Positions 33,305 through 42,147 of a stretch of DNA of 64,000 nt are shown here, piece by piece. The notes under the pieces were generated by a model. It was given only the letters and a program-made list of their open reading frames with translations, searched no databases and was not told the origin of the DNA. The stretch comes from Bacteroidota bacterium (GTDB taxonomy: Bacteria > Bacteroidota > Ignavibacteria > OLB7). Each line of letters opens with the position of its first letter. The first letter of the stretch is position 1. The translations under genes and the position numbers were made by a program. The stretch covers positions 62,001-126,000 of the forward strand of contig JAFDZV010000006.1 of the NCBI GenBank assembly GCA_018266795.1. The letters are read 5' to 3'.

Positions 33305-34153
33305 ATGCCAATCGCGATCCTCTCACCGCTGGTGGTTACGGGCTGCGCGCTCATCATCATCCTGCTTGAACGGCTGTTCCCGTACGATCGGGGACAGCCG
33401 TTTCTCCGCGACGGCCTGTTCGGCGATCTCGTGCTCTACTCCATCGTCCAGAGCTACGTGCTGGCGTATGTCATCTTCGGAATCGCACACGGTCTGGATC
33501 ACCTGACCGGCCTCAGCAGCCACGGCATCATCTCCGGCTGGCCGATCCCGATGCAGCTTCTTCTCTCGCTCGTAACCCACGACCTCTACATCTACTGGTT
33601 CCACAGGCTGCAGCATCGCATTCCCGCGCTGTGGCGAATCCACGAGGCGCATCACTCCACGAAGGATGTAGACTGGCTCTCCGGCTCCCGCTCGCACGCG
33701 CTGGAGATCCTGATAAACCAGTCCATCGAATTCACACCGCTGATACTGCTGGGCGCGCATCCGGATGTACTCCTGTACAAGGGAATGGTGGACGCAGTCT
33801 GGGGCATGTACATCCATTCCAACATCGACGTCCGCAGCGGGCGCCTGCAGCGTGTGATCAACGGGCCGGAGATGCACCGCTGGCATCACGCGGTTGACGA
33901 GGACGCGCACAACCGGAATTTCTCAACGAAGTTTGCCATCTGGGATTGGATGTTCGGCACGGCCTATCTCCCAACAGGACGGAAACCGCGCGGGTACGGC
34001 CTTGGAGAGGAACCGTTCCCACACGGATATCTCCGCCAGCTTGCCTTTGCATTCCGACGGAACGATGCGCCGGCGGCGCACCCGGGCCTGGAGGCCCCCC
34101 CATCCCCCGAAGCTCCGTCCGCAGCGGTTGACGCATACAACAATCTTCCGTAA
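33305..34153 (+). CDS. Fatty acid hydroxylase/sterol desaturase family membrane protein
   Basis: About 282 residues. An N-terminal helix (AILSPLVVTGCALIIILLER) and further helices (LYSIVQSYVLAYVIFGIAHG) anchor it in the membrane. The di-iron histidine clusters are present: HDLYIYWFHRLQH, RIHEAHHSTKDVDW and EMHRWHHAVDEDAHNRNFST. Family members hydroxylate or desaturate lipids. It begins 5 bases after the NeuB gene, which implies a lipid-modification or lipid-linked step in the same pathway. The last ~40 residues are Pro/Ala-rich and probably disordered. It is the last gene of the cluster. Confidence 0.88.
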   Translation: MPIAILSPLVVTGCALIIILLERLFPYDRGQPFLRDGLFGDLVLYSIVQSYVLAYVIFGIAHGLDHLTGLSSHGIISGWPIPMQLLLSLVTHDLYIYWFHRLQHRIPALWRIHEAHHSTKDVDWLSGSRSHALEILINQSIEFTPLILLGAHPDVLLYKGMVDAVWGMYIHSNIDVRSGRLQRVINGPEMHRWHHAVDEDAHNRNFSTKFAIWDWMFGTAYLPTGRKPRGYGLGEEPFPHGYLRQLAFAFRRNDAPAAHPGLEAPPSPEAPSAAVDAYNNLP

Positions 34154-34634
34154 ACCATCTGCAGAGTTGAACGGCAGAGGCGGCGATGGAACAGGCGAAC
34201 CGAGGCGGCGGCATCGAGTAGGCTGGATGGTTTACGGCGATCGCTTCGCTCGTTCGCAACTGCGGTGCAGGACACGGATACGCTCCCGCCCGGAAGGCCA
34301 CCCTCACTCTCCTTCGAGACACCACTCCGAACCGAAACCACTGCAATGGATGTGAACGTCCGGCAACGGTTGTTGCGAAAACACCAACCTCGGCTGCGTC
34401 AAGGTTTCCCTCGGCAATGCCCCACCTGCGATCTCTTCGTGACGCGAGCACGGCGCAGCCGTGGCGATCCCCTGCGGGCTTGCCCTCACGTGGCTGGTAT
34501 GGTATTTAGAACGGGAGAGATCGCCTCGCCCCGCTGCGCGTGAACTCGCAAAGCCGGATTGAGCGCCCACTCGCGGACCGTTGTGAATAGTTCCACGTAC
34601 GAAGGTTGTTGGAGCGCGGCCTTCCGGAAAGCGC
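34154..34634. other. Spacer containing a dispersed intergenic repeat
   Basis: There is no supported gene. It contains copy 1 of a dispersed repeat (34351-34540). The remaining sequence shows only short, low-quality open frames. Confidence 0.5.
34351..34540. repeat. Dispersed intergenic repeat, copy 1
   Basis: It matches 42321-42500 in patches in the same order. Shared blocks are aacaccaacctcggc (copy 2 aacatcaacctcggc), gcaatgccccacc, ccctgcgggc, and gtggctggtatggt (copy 2 atggctggtatggt). The pattern suggests an old mobile or structured element, not a gene. Confidence 0.65.
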
Positions 34635-34674
34635 ATAAAAAAACCGGACCGTGTTTGGCGCCACGATCCGGTTC
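34635..34674 (-). terminator. Intrinsic terminator on the minus strand
   Basis: On the minus strand a 12-bp stem (AACCGGATCGTG with CACGGTCCGGTT, one T-G pair) and an 8-base loop are followed by five or more T residues. It lies 580 bases beyond the stop of the glycoside hydrolase gene, so it may instead end a transcript that starts within 34675-35254. Confidence 0.8.
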
Positions 34675-35254
34675 TACTATGCAGATGCCGCTTTCCCCCA
34701 CAAGATCTCGGCATCCGCTCAATTGCGTGCGAGATGGACGCACGACATTGGAGTACCGGGCCGCCGTGAATACCAGATGTCAGGCATTAACGCCAGGCCC
34801 GGCTCACCCCTGCCGACAACTCTCCCTAGTTCAGTCCCGGCAGGTGATTGTGTAGCAGATCGCCAACCGCGTCATTACCGCCTGTCCCCATACGACGGCG
34901 GTAATGGCAGAGCTCACATGGCTCTCTCCGGCCGACTTCTGCGCTCGATTCGCATTATCAGCCACCACATCCCCTGAAACGGCCGGCACCAACGCTCGGC
35001 CGTCATTCTGGATGGCAAATGCAGTGTCAATCCATGAGGTATACGTATGCACTAGCAAGCTATACGTTGCCGGCCCCTGTATCAATCACATGAAAGTGTG
35101 ATATCCGTGGAGGTGATACGATTAAGTGATCCGAATGGGTTGGAACAGCACGAGAACCGTGCTAAAGTTTATGGGTGAAGCGTAGTGGTGAATCGGATTT
35201 CACGTCCCTGCCTGCAAGCTTGGAGACGTATTGTATCGCAATGGGATACGATGT
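34675..35254 (-). other. Hairpin-rich spacer, candidate structured RNA
   Basis: Five perfect inverted repeats occur within about 320 bases: 34684-34690/34709-34715, 34726-34731/34739-34744, 34809-34815/34838-34844, 34873-34882/34897-34906 (10 bp) and 34979-34985/34997-35003. They lead into the terminator at 34635-34674. I could not match it to tmRNA, RNase P RNA, SRP RNA or a known riboswitch. A TTG-started open frame at 34831-35085 (84 codons, minus strand) also crosses it; I do not consider it proven. Confidence 0.45.
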
Positions 35255-36343
35255 TCAGTGAACCTTTCCAGCCTCGTCCACGAATGCACCCCAGGCAACC
35301 TTTCCCCTGCCATCGGCGGTACGCAGGCCAAGCGACGAGAGATAGGCCTTGAAGTTCGTGTCCGCAGGAAGCCCATAGTACGCCGCAAGCGAATCGATCA
35401 ACGATGGAGGGAAGTCGTGGAGCATGAAATAGTTCATGAACGGAATTCGCGCACGATTGGTGTACCACGCCGAAAAGATATTCCGCACGAATACCGTCTG
35501 AACCGCCTCCGAGCTCCCGAGCAGTGGCGATGAAGGATACCCGACTTCCTGCAGTACGAGCGGCTTCGCCCCGGAAAGTGCCACCATGCTGTTGACGTCG
35601 CCGAACACCGTTTCCGGGGGATGCGGCGTATAGTCCGCGTTGAGCGGGTAGTATGTAAGCATCCAGACGTCGCTGCGCTGGTTCAGGCGGGCCATGGCCG
35701 CGCTTGCACCATGCGCCGCGCCGTTGAACGTTGCGGTAACTCCCACCTTCATCCACGGCATCTCCGCGTGGACATAGTTCACCATCTCCTCATAGAACGT
35801 CTGGTAGGCGTCCCATTCAGCCGGGTGGGCATCGAGATAGACATCCACCTCGTTCCCGATGGAGAGATAGGCGACACGCTCCGTGCAATACTTCGCGAGG
35901 GAGTCGATCAGGGTTCGGAAACGCGCGCGCAGCTTTACGTCGGAGAACGAGAGCGAACGGAGATCCTCCGGAAGCTCCTTCGTGGTGGTATTGATCGGCT
36001 GAATGCCGATCATGATCGTGCGGTCGCGGTCGGCTGTCAGCGTGCGCAGATCCCCGGTCAAACCATCCAGATGGAAACTGCCGCGGCTGGTTTCCAGTTC
36101 ATGCCACGTATGCGAAAGGAAGCGGCTGCGCGCCCCGGCGGCATCGGCCGTGTCGCCGGCGGCGAGAATGTTCGCGGCCGATACGCCGGAATCGGATCGT
36201 GGCCAGGCCGATATGGCCAGCGCCCGCCCTGCGCTTGTCGGCTGAGGAGGCGGATCGGCGGTCTGCGTGGCTCCATCACCGCATGCCGCAAACGCCGCCA
36301 CTGCCAGGCAGCCGACGTATCCCACGGCGTGACGAACGTTCAT
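35255..36343 (-). CDS. Lipoprotein TIM-barrel glycoside hydrolase
   Basis: About 362 residues. The start at 36343 gives MNVRHAVGYVGCLAVAAFAA followed by the lipobox cysteine. The mature protein looks like a (beta/alpha)8 retaining glycosidase of clan GH-A: YLSIGNEVDVYL carries the acid/base glutamate after Asn, and KPLVLQEVGYPSSPLLGSSE carries the likely nucleophile. The YEEMVNYVHAEMPWMKVGVT region precedes the barrel core. It resembles endo-galactanase-type enzymes, but the exact GH family is uncertain. It is probably anchored in the outer membrane or periplasm and trims polysaccharide. A frame extending to 36433 has no lipobox logic. Confidence 0.75.
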   Translation of the reverse strand: MNVRHAVGYVGCLAVAAFAACGDGATQTADPPPQPTSAGRALAISAWPRSDSGVSAANILAAGDTADAAGARSRFLSHTWHELETSRGSFHLDGLTGDLRTLTADRDRTIMIGIQPINTTTKELPEDLRSLSFSDVKLRARFRTLIDSLAKYCTERVAYLSIGNEVDVYLDAHPAEWDAYQTFYEEMVNYVHAEMPWMKVGVTATFNGAAHGASAAMARLNQRSDVWMLTYYPLNADYTPHPPETVFGDVNSMVALSGAKPLVLQEVGYPSSPLLGSSEAVQTVFVRNIFSAWYTNRARIPFMNYFMLHDFPPSLIDSLAAYYGLPADTNFKAYLSSLGLRTADGRGKVAWGAFVDEAGKVH

Positions 36344-36508
36344 TGCAAGCGGCTTCCTCAATACGATGCGGATCCGTTCCAAAGTTGTGCGGGGTATGCG
36401 GCGCAACGCGTTCGGGAGCGCGTGCACCTTCACACGCTCCTCCCCTCCGGTCGCTCCCGGTTGGCAGCACCCGGCATCGCAACGATGCGCCGTTCTCCGT
36501 TGCGACCT

Positions 36509-37459
36509 CTAATTATACGTCTTCGGCACGTAACGGATCACCTTCAGTTTCTCGAAGAGCTGGCGCGTCGCATCCATACGGGCGGGATTGTTGATATCGA
36601 ACCACCAGAAGTTCTCGTAGTCACCCAGGTTCATCAGCATCTGCATCGTCCCCTGCGACTTGTGTTCGGCGATCTCCCAGTTGACGATGATGCGATAGTC
36701 CAGCGCATTCTTCCAGCCGAACTTCGTAGTGCGATCGAAGGTAAAGGCGCGCGAACCGGAGCTCACCGATGTGATGGGATAGTTGGAAAGGCCGGTGAAG
36801 TGCAGTTGCGCAGTATCCTTCTGCGACGACACCGACCCGCCGAGCACAACGGGGCGGCGCTCCAGCGGGATGGCCTTCGCAGTCTCCAGCGCCATGATGG
36901 TTGCGCCCTTGTGATGGCCGTGCGTATCCGGCGTCGGGAGCAGACAGAAGATGTAGTTGTAGTTCCCCTTGGCAACGATCTCGGCCAGCCTCTTCCTGAT
37001 CTGCGGAATATCCCAGACGTACTGCAGCACGGAGTCCACGTTCTGCGTGTAGCGATGATCCAGTTGATCCAGGAAGAAGAAGTTGCGGATGCCGATGATC
37101 CTCCCCGCCGACATCAATTCGCGCTTGCGGATCCATGGAAGGTTCTCGCGCCCGACCTTCTCATCTGTCAGTTCGAGATTGTAGTACTGCTCGGCGAGTG
37201 TGGAGTACTTGTATCCTCCCTCTCCGTTGGTGATCAACGCCAGATCGACGCTCCCTCCGAGGTCGTGCGTGATCTTGTAGACAGTGGCGGAGAAGCCGGA
37301 TTCATCATCCGGATGAGCGATCACGATCAGCACCTTCAGATTGGTGTCCGGTGGAACGGGGGCCGGCATCTGCGCGTGCAGCACGCCCGCGCAGAAGAGC
37401 ATGATCGCGGCAAGGGTGATCGATCCGATTCCAAGTGCAAGCGTAGCGCGTACTCTCAT
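36509..37459 (-). CDS. PIG-L/LmbE family deacetylase, exported
   Basis: About 316 residues from the ATG at 37459, with a signal peptide (ITLAAIMLFCAGVLHAQ). The zinc-binding motif VLIVIAHPDDESGFSATVYK (A-H-P-D-D-E) and the second site PTPDTHGHHKGATIMALETA are both present, which are the marks of PIG-L N-acetylglucosaminyl deacetylases. An exported form suggests action on cell-wall or exopolysaccharide GlcNAc residues, but the substrate is unknown. It lies between the glycoside hydrolase and the permease, all on the minus strand with gaps of 165 and 73 bases. Confidence 0.88.
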   Translation of the reverse strand: MRVRATLALGIGSITLAAIMLFCAGVLHAQMPAPVPPDTNLKVLIVIAHPDDESGFSATVYKITHDLGGSVDLALITNGEGGYKYSTLAEQYYNLELTDEKVGRENLPWIRKRELMSAGRIIGIRNFFFLDQLDHRYTQNVDSVLQYVWDIPQIRKRLAEIVAKGNYNYIFCLLPTPDTHGHHKGATIMALETAKAIPLERRPVVLGGSVSSQKDTAQLHFTGLSNYPITSVSSGSRAFTFDRTTKFGWKNALDYRIIVNWEIAEHKSQGTMQMLMNLGDYENFWWFDINNPARMDATRQLFEKLKVIRYVPKTYN

Positions 37460-37532
37460 GGTTGTAGAGGATATTCTGTGAGGAACATGTGAGGGATGAA
37501 ACGCATTGCCCGGCGCCGGATATTCCGGCGGC

Positions 37533-38927
37533 CTAATCGCCGCTCCCTGCTTCGACGGCGCCAACTGCCGGAGCCCCGAACGGCCACTCGCGCCTGAGCC
37601 GCGTGCGAACCAGAAACACTACCAGCCCGACACCTATCGCGATGAGAGCATAGTACATGAACTCTCCGGTAGCATAGTACAGCGCAGCCCAGGCTACCAT
37701 GGCCAGCACGGCGGGAACGGGATAGAACCACATCCGGAAGGGAAGATACACGGCCGGCTTCCTGGTGTGCAGCATGATGACACCGACGGCCTGCCCGATG
37801 AACTGCACAACGATCCGCATCGCCAGGATTGCCTTGATCACGACCGTGAGCCTTCCGAAGAAGCTGAAGACGAAGGCGATTGCGCAGATCATGACGAGCG
37901 AAACGGTTGGGAAGTGCTTCGTTGGATGAACGCGCGCGAAGATCCTGAAGAAGTTTCCGTCGAGCGCCGCCGCGTACGGAATGCGCGAATATCCCAGCAC
38001 CACGGCGAAGAGCGAGGAGACCGCAACAAGGAGAATGAGGATGGTGACGATGGTTGCCGCCGTTGGCCCGTAGACCATCTCCATGAAGATGCTTACCGGA
38101 TAGTTCGCATCGGAGGCGCTCATCTGCGAGAGCGTCTGCCACGGCACCACACCGTACACACTCAGGTTCATGGCGATATAGAGAACGGCGATGCCGGCAA
38201 CGGAGATGAACATGCTGCGCGGGATCAGCTTCTCCGGCTTGCGCACCTCGCTCCCAAGGTGGCAGACGTTGTAGTACCCCAGGTAGCTGTACACCGTCTT
38301 CAGGCATCCGGCACCAAGCCCGGCAAAGAAGGACGTGGAGAGATCCCAGCCACCTTCGGGATAGCCGAACGCAAGGTTGGCATTGAAGTGCGTGAAGCCT
38401 CCCCAGATGATCCAGAGTATCGTGGCGATCACGCAGATCCCGAGCCCTACGGAGATCTTCCCAAGCGTGCCGATCCCCCTGTAGAGCACTGCGAGCAGCA
38501 CAACCACCAGCCCCGCAGCGATCAGGTGCCTCCCGGTGTCGGGGAGCGGCGAGCCGGCAACCCTGATCCAGAGATAGCTGAAGTACTCCGAGAAGCCGAT
38601 CGCACCGGATGCAACAACCAGCGGCGCCTGTATCATCGTCTGCCAGATGAAGAGGAAGGACATCATCCTTCCCAGCTTCCCGGGCCCATAGGCCTCGCGA
38701 AGGAAGACGTAGCTCCCTCCAGCTCTCGGCATCGCGGCGCCGAGTTCAGACCAGACCGACGCATCGGTGAACGCAAGCAGCATGCCAACGATCCATGCGG
38801 CAATAGCCTGCGGTCCCTTCATGGCCTCCACAACCATGGACATGGTCACGAACGGACCGATGCCAACCATGTCTATCATGTTCAGGGCCGTTGCCTGCAC
38901 CAGTCCCAGCCTGCGTTCAAGAGCCAT
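37533..38927 (-). CDS. APC superfamily amino acid permease
   Basis: 464 residues and about 12 hydrophobic segments. The first helices show the APC pattern: TALNMIDMVGIGPFVTMSMV, then GPQAIAAWIVGMLLAFTDAS, VWSELGAAMPRAGGSYVFLR and EAYGPGKLGRMMSFLFIWQT. The broken helix G-I-G-P-F binds the substrate's amino and carboxyl groups in this family. It would be an inner-membrane amino acid transporter of the LAT-like group; the substrate cannot be inferred. It is probably transcribed with the downstream deacetylase gene (73 bases). Confidence 0.9.
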   Translation of the reverse strand: MALERRLGLVQATALNMIDMVGIGPFVTMSMVVEAMKGPQAIAAWIVGMLLAFTDASVWSELGAAMPRAGGSYVFLREAYGPGKLGRMMSFLFIWQTMIQAPLVVASGAIGFSEYFSYLWIRVAGSPLPDTGRHLIAAGLVVVLLAVLYRGIGTLGKISVGLGICVIATILWIIWGGFTHFNANLAFGYPEGGWDLSTSFFAGLGAGCLKTVYSYLGYYNVCHLGSEVRKPEKLIPRSMFISVAGIAVLYIAMNLSVYGVVPWQTLSQMSASDANYPVSIFMEMVYGPTAATIVTILILLVAVSSLFAVVLGYSRIPYAAALDGNFFRIFARVHPTKHFPTVSLVMICAIAFVFSFFGRLTVVIKAILAMRIVVQFIGQAVGVIMLHTRKPAVYLPFRMWFYPVPAVLAMVAWAALYYATGEFMYYALIAIGVGLVVFLVRTRLRREWPFGAPAVGAVEAGSGD

Positions 38928-39022
38928 TCACGGTAGGTATTGTAGTTGAAAGAACGTCATCGTCAATACGCGCACACGGAACGTCCTGCGGTTCCGAGCC
39001 GAATGCATGCCGCGCAGGTAGT

Positions 39023-39373
39023 TCACCCCATCCGACGCTTCACCCCGGCGGGGAGCCTGGCGTAGACCATGTCGTACGATGCGCGGATCAGATCGCGCAG
39101 CTCGCGCGGCTTGAGTGCGTTCATGTTCCGGATGGAGACCCATTTGTATCGCGCAAGGTAGGCAGCCGGTTCTATCCCCTCGCGCTCGATCAACTCCGCA
39201 AACGTTTCCGGATCGCACTTGATGCTGAGCCCGCGGATCTCCGCCGGCTCCAGATTCGTCACCGCGAACATCTTGTCCGCAATGCAGAAGAGCAGATCGT
39301 TCCCCCACTGCACGCGCTCGGTGGCATGGGGAAATGAAAGACAGTACTCGCGCAACGTTTCCTTGTCCATCAT
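39023..39373 (-). CDS. MmcQ/YjbR family protein
   Basis: 116 residues from the ATG at 39373 (MMDKETLREYCLSFPHATER), then VQWGNDLLFCIADKMFAVTN, LSIKCDPETFAELIEREGIE, PAAYLARYKWVSI, and LRDLIRASYDMVYARLP. This is the classic MmcQ/YjbR 'double-wing' small protein. Members bind DNA in some reports, but the physiological role is unknown. It stands alone, with 160 bases to its upstream neighbour. Confidence 0.93.
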   Translation of the reverse strand: MMDKETLREYCLSFPHATERVQWGNDLLFCIADKMFAVTNLEPAEIRGLSIKCDPETFAELIEREGIEPAAYLARYKWVSIRNMNALKPRELRDLIRASYDMVYARLPAGVKRRMG

Positions 39374-39443
39374 GACTCCTCGATCGAGTGTGAAACGATT
39401 GCAGGCGGATCCGACGATCGTCGCGGAATCGCACCCCCCCGCC

Positions 39444-39470
39444 GGCGGGCGGCCTCTGGCGGGCGGCCTC
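39444..39470. repeat. Two adjacent 13-bp direct repeats
   Basis: ggcgggcggcctc occurs at 39444-39456 and 39458-39470, just after a run of eight C residues. It is in the spacer between the fRMsr and MmcQ/YjbR genes and is probably a slippage product. Confidence 0.6.
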
Positions 39471-39534
39471 CACGCGCGGCGCCCGCATCGCACGGCCGAT
39501 CTATCGCACTGCGATACATGTCCGTTCCCGGCAC

Positions 39535-40029
39535 CTAGAGCGGGACGTCCGTGGCCTCGACGAAGGTCCGGACGATATGCTCGAGGCCGATGCGATCGTC
39601 ATCGTCGAAGCGGCCCGGCGCAGGGCTGTCCAGATCGAGCACCCCCACCAGCCGGCCCGATGCAACCACCGGCACAACGATCTCCGAACGCGACGCCGAG
39701 TCGCAGGCGATGTGTCCCGGGAAGGTCTGTACGTTCGGCACCACAACGGTCTCGCGGCGTTCGGCCGCCGTCCCGCAGACACCGCGCCCGATGGCGATCC
39801 TGATACATGCGGGTCTCCCCTGGAACGGCCCCAGCACAAGCTCCGCATCGCGCAGGATGTAGAAGCCGCACCAGTTCAGATCGGGGAGTGTATGAAACAG
39901 AAGCGAGGAAATGTTGGCTGCATTGGCGATGAAGTCCCTCTCGCCCTCCAGCATCGACGCAGCAATCGGATAGAGTGCCGCGTAGGTCTCCGGCTTCGTT
40001 GCAGCCTGTGGGATATCGAGTGCGAACAT
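39535..40029 (-). CDS. msrC: GAF-domain free methionine-(R)-sulfoxide reductase
   Basis: A single GAF domain of 164 residues, the usual fRMsr length. The three family cysteines are present: GPFQGRPACIRIAIGRGVCG (Cys75 and Cys85) and FPGHIACDSASRSEIVVPVV (Cys109). LNWCGFYIL and GVLDLDSPAPGRFDDDD are also typical. The enzyme reduces free methionine-R-sulfoxide with thioredoxin, protecting the methionine pool from oxidation in the cytoplasm. It is monocistronic by spacing. Confidence 0.92.
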   Translation of the reverse strand: MFALDIPQAATKPETYAALYPIAASMLEGERDFIANAANISSLLFHTLPDLNWCGFYILRDAELVLGPFQGRPACIRIAIGRGVCGTAAERRETVVVPNVQTFPGHIACDSASRSEIVVPVVASGRLVGVLDLDSPAPGRFDDDDRIGLEHIVRTFVEATDVPL

Positions 40030-40238
40030 GATTGCAATGGACTGAAGGTTCCTGCCGGAACGGCCTCGAACGTCGTCGATGACTGTTCGTAACCAAGGGC
40101 CTGGTTCTTTCTACGCCTGCCTGCGGCTCGCTGTAGTTCCTGGTCAGTTGCAGAAAGGAGCAAAGCCCAAGACAACGATACTCTGTGTGTCGGGAACTCT
40201 CGTATCAGCCGGTTGCACCGAAGTAGTTCAACAGGCTG

Positions 40239-41237
40239 CTATGCAGCTTCCAGGAACTGAAGCGCCCGCCGCTCGGACCAGTAGATCCGCTCGGCATTGA
40301 AGGCAACAAAACCGACATGCCCCCCTGAGCGCGGCATCTCGAGCGTAACGTTCGGGTTGGCCTCCGCCTCGGCCACCGGATAGCAGCGCCCGCCGAGGTA
40401 GGGATCGTTCACTGCATTGACGATGAGCGTGGGGACGTTGATCTCCGCCAGATAGTTTGCGCTGCTGCATCGTTCCCAGTAATCGGCCGCATCGCGGAAA
40501 CCGTGGAGCGGCGCGGTGTAGAGATTGTCGAATTGATGGAACGTGCGCACGGTTGCCAGCGGCTCCAGGTTCAGCATGCCGGGAAAGCGCACCGCCTTCT
40601 CGCGCAGCTTCTCGGAGAGCGAAACGATGAAGCGATGCATGTAGATGCGATTCTGAAGAAGCGCCAGCCGGTCCGCGCTGGCCCGCAGGTCGCACGGCAC
40701 CGAGAACCCGATAACCGCAGCAACGCGCGGATCGATCGCTCGTCCCCGCTCTCCCGCATACTTCAGGACAAGGTTCCCGCCGAGGCTGAACCCGATCAGC
40801 GCCACGCGGCTGTATCGGCAGGACGCCGTTGCATATCGTACTACGACATCCAGATCCTCCGTGGCTCCGCTGTGGTAGGAACGCAGAAGCCGGTTTGGCT
40901 CGCCGCTGCAACCACGATAATTCCATGCGAGCACGTCCCACCCGGCACCGTGCAGAACATGCGCCATGCCGCTGATGTACGGACGTGTGGAATTTCCTTC
41001 CAGGCCGTGGCACAGAACGGCGAGCCGTTCCCCACGCTCCGCCACGCGCGGCAAGCCGGATACGCCCGGGCTGCTGTTCCACCAGTCCAGATCCAGAAAG
41101 TCACCGTCCGGCGTGTCGATGCGCCGGCGACGATACGCTGGAATCGCAAGCGAACGAAAGAGCGATGAATAGATCGTCTGCGGATGTCCTCCTGAAAGAA
41201 GACAGGGCGGAGAGTACGAGGAGCTCTGGATCGGCAT
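40239..41237 (-). CDS. YheT-type alpha/beta hydrolase
   Basis: 332 residues from the ATG at 41237. It has LSGGHPQTIYSSLFR at the N-terminus, LAVLCHGLEGNSTRPYISGM, WNYRGCSGEPNRLLRSYHSG, the nucleophile elbow VALIGFSLGGNLVLKYAGER, LIVNAVNDPYLG with the acid, and PRSGGHVGFVAFN with the histidine. These are the hallmarks of the YheT/ABHD esterase subgroup. The substrate is not known; family members act on short-chain esters. It is divergent from truC, separated by 154 bases. Confidence 0.9.
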   Translation of the reverse strand: MPIQSSSYSPPCLLSGGHPQTIYSSLFRSLAIPAYRRRRIDTPDGDFLDLDWWNSSPGVSGLPRVAERGERLAVLCHGLEGNSTRPYISGMAHVLHGAGWDVLAWNYRGCSGEPNRLLRSYHSGATEDLDVVVRYATASCRYSRVALIGFSLGGNLVLKYAGERGRAIDPRVAAVIGFSVPCDLRASADRLALLQNRIYMHRFIVSLSEKLREKAVRFPGMLNLEPLATVRTFHQFDNLYTAPLHGFRDAADYWERCSSANYLAEINVPTLIVNAVNDPYLGGRCYPVAEAEANPNVTLEMPRSGGHVGFVAFNAERIYWSERRALQFLEAA

Positions 41238-41391
41238 CGTCCAAACATACGATCCTGATCGCATTCGCATTCACAGCACCTTCGGCATCGCGCCGGCCCG
41301 CCGTGGCTGGCGCGGTCACGCTCTCGTTCCCACTCGATCTCGCTATCTTCGCTCCCCGAAATCGACAGCAGTGAGTACGGCCCGGCCAACA

Positions 41392-42147
41392 ATGAACCAG
41401 GAGAACGGATTGGAGGAGAGTCCCGGAACGCCGCCGAGAACGATCGAGATTCTCTATCACGACGAGCACATGGTGGCCGTGAACAAACCGAGCGGGCTGG
41501 TGGTGCATCGCTCGAAAGCCGCGCGCGACGCTGAGAATTGCCTCGGCATCGTGCGTGACGCGATCGGCCGCTGGGTTTACCCCGCGCACCGGCTGGACCG
41601 CGGAACATCCGGTGTGCTTCTGTTCGCAACGGACCCCGGAACGGCCCGCCTGCTCGGCGAGGCGTTCATGAACAGGAGTGTCCGGAAGGAGTACCTGGTG
41701 GTGGTGCGAGGCTGGGTACCGGAGCGTGGGGAGATCGATCATCCCATCAACCTGGATGGCGATCTGGATATTGTGGATGCACGCACGGAGTACGTCTCGC
41801 TTGCGCAGACCGAACTGCCGTACGCGGTCAGCCGGTATCCGACGTCTCGTTACTCGCTGGTCCGGGCTCATCCGTTCACCGGACGCACGCATCAGATCCG
41901 GCGGCACATGGCGCATATCGATCATCCCGTGATCGGAGACACGACCTACGGCAAGGGCCCGCACAACAGGTTGTTCCGCGAAGTCCTCGGCATCCACAGG
42001 ATGCTGCTCCATGCCGCGAGACTCTCTCTTCCCCATCCGCACACCGGCGAGCCGCTCGATATCATCGCGCCTCTCCCCGAAGACCTGCAGGAACTGTTCG
42101 TTCGGCTCGGATGGGGCAGCGGTCTTCCGTTCACAGCAGCCGTCTGA
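41392..42147 (+). CDS. truC: RluA-family pseudouridine synthase, TruC type
   Basis: 251 residues from the ATG at 41392. The catalytic motif PAHRLDRGTSGVLLFATDPG contains the essential aspartate (H-R-L-D-R-G-T-S-G). ILYHDEHMVAVNKPSGLVVH at the N-terminus, VRAHPFTGRTHQIRRHMAHI and HRMLLHAARLSLPHP complete the fold. No S4 domain precedes it, and the short N-terminus resembles TruC, which modifies U65 in tRNA, more than RluC/RluD. The exact target is an inference. Monocistronic. Confidence 0.9.
   Translation: MNQENGLEESPGTPPRTIEILYHDEHMVAVNKPSGLVVHRSKAARDAENCLGIVRDAIGRWVYPAHRLDRGTSGVLLFATDPGTARLLGEAFMNRSVRKEYLVVVRGWVPERGEIDHPINLDGDLDIVDARTEYVSLAQTELPYAVSRYPTSRYSLVRAHPFTGRTHQIRRHMAHIDHPVIGDTTYGKGPHNRLFREVLGIHRMLLHAARLSLPHPHTGEPLDIIAPLPEDLQELFVRLGWGSGLPFTAAV

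Noticed and set aside
26247-34153. A standard sialic or legionaminic acid cluster
   Set aside because: NeuB and a cytidylyltransferase are present, but the dehydratase, DegT aminotransferase, acetyltransferase and NeuC epimerase are missing, and transketolase, GSAM-like aminotransferase and hydroxylase are extra.
34831-35085. An 84-codon minus-strand frame starting at TTG
   Set aside because: The residue order looks protein-like, but the start is weak, no homologue is recognised and it crosses several perfect stem-loops that suggest RNA structure. Left as part of the structured spacer.
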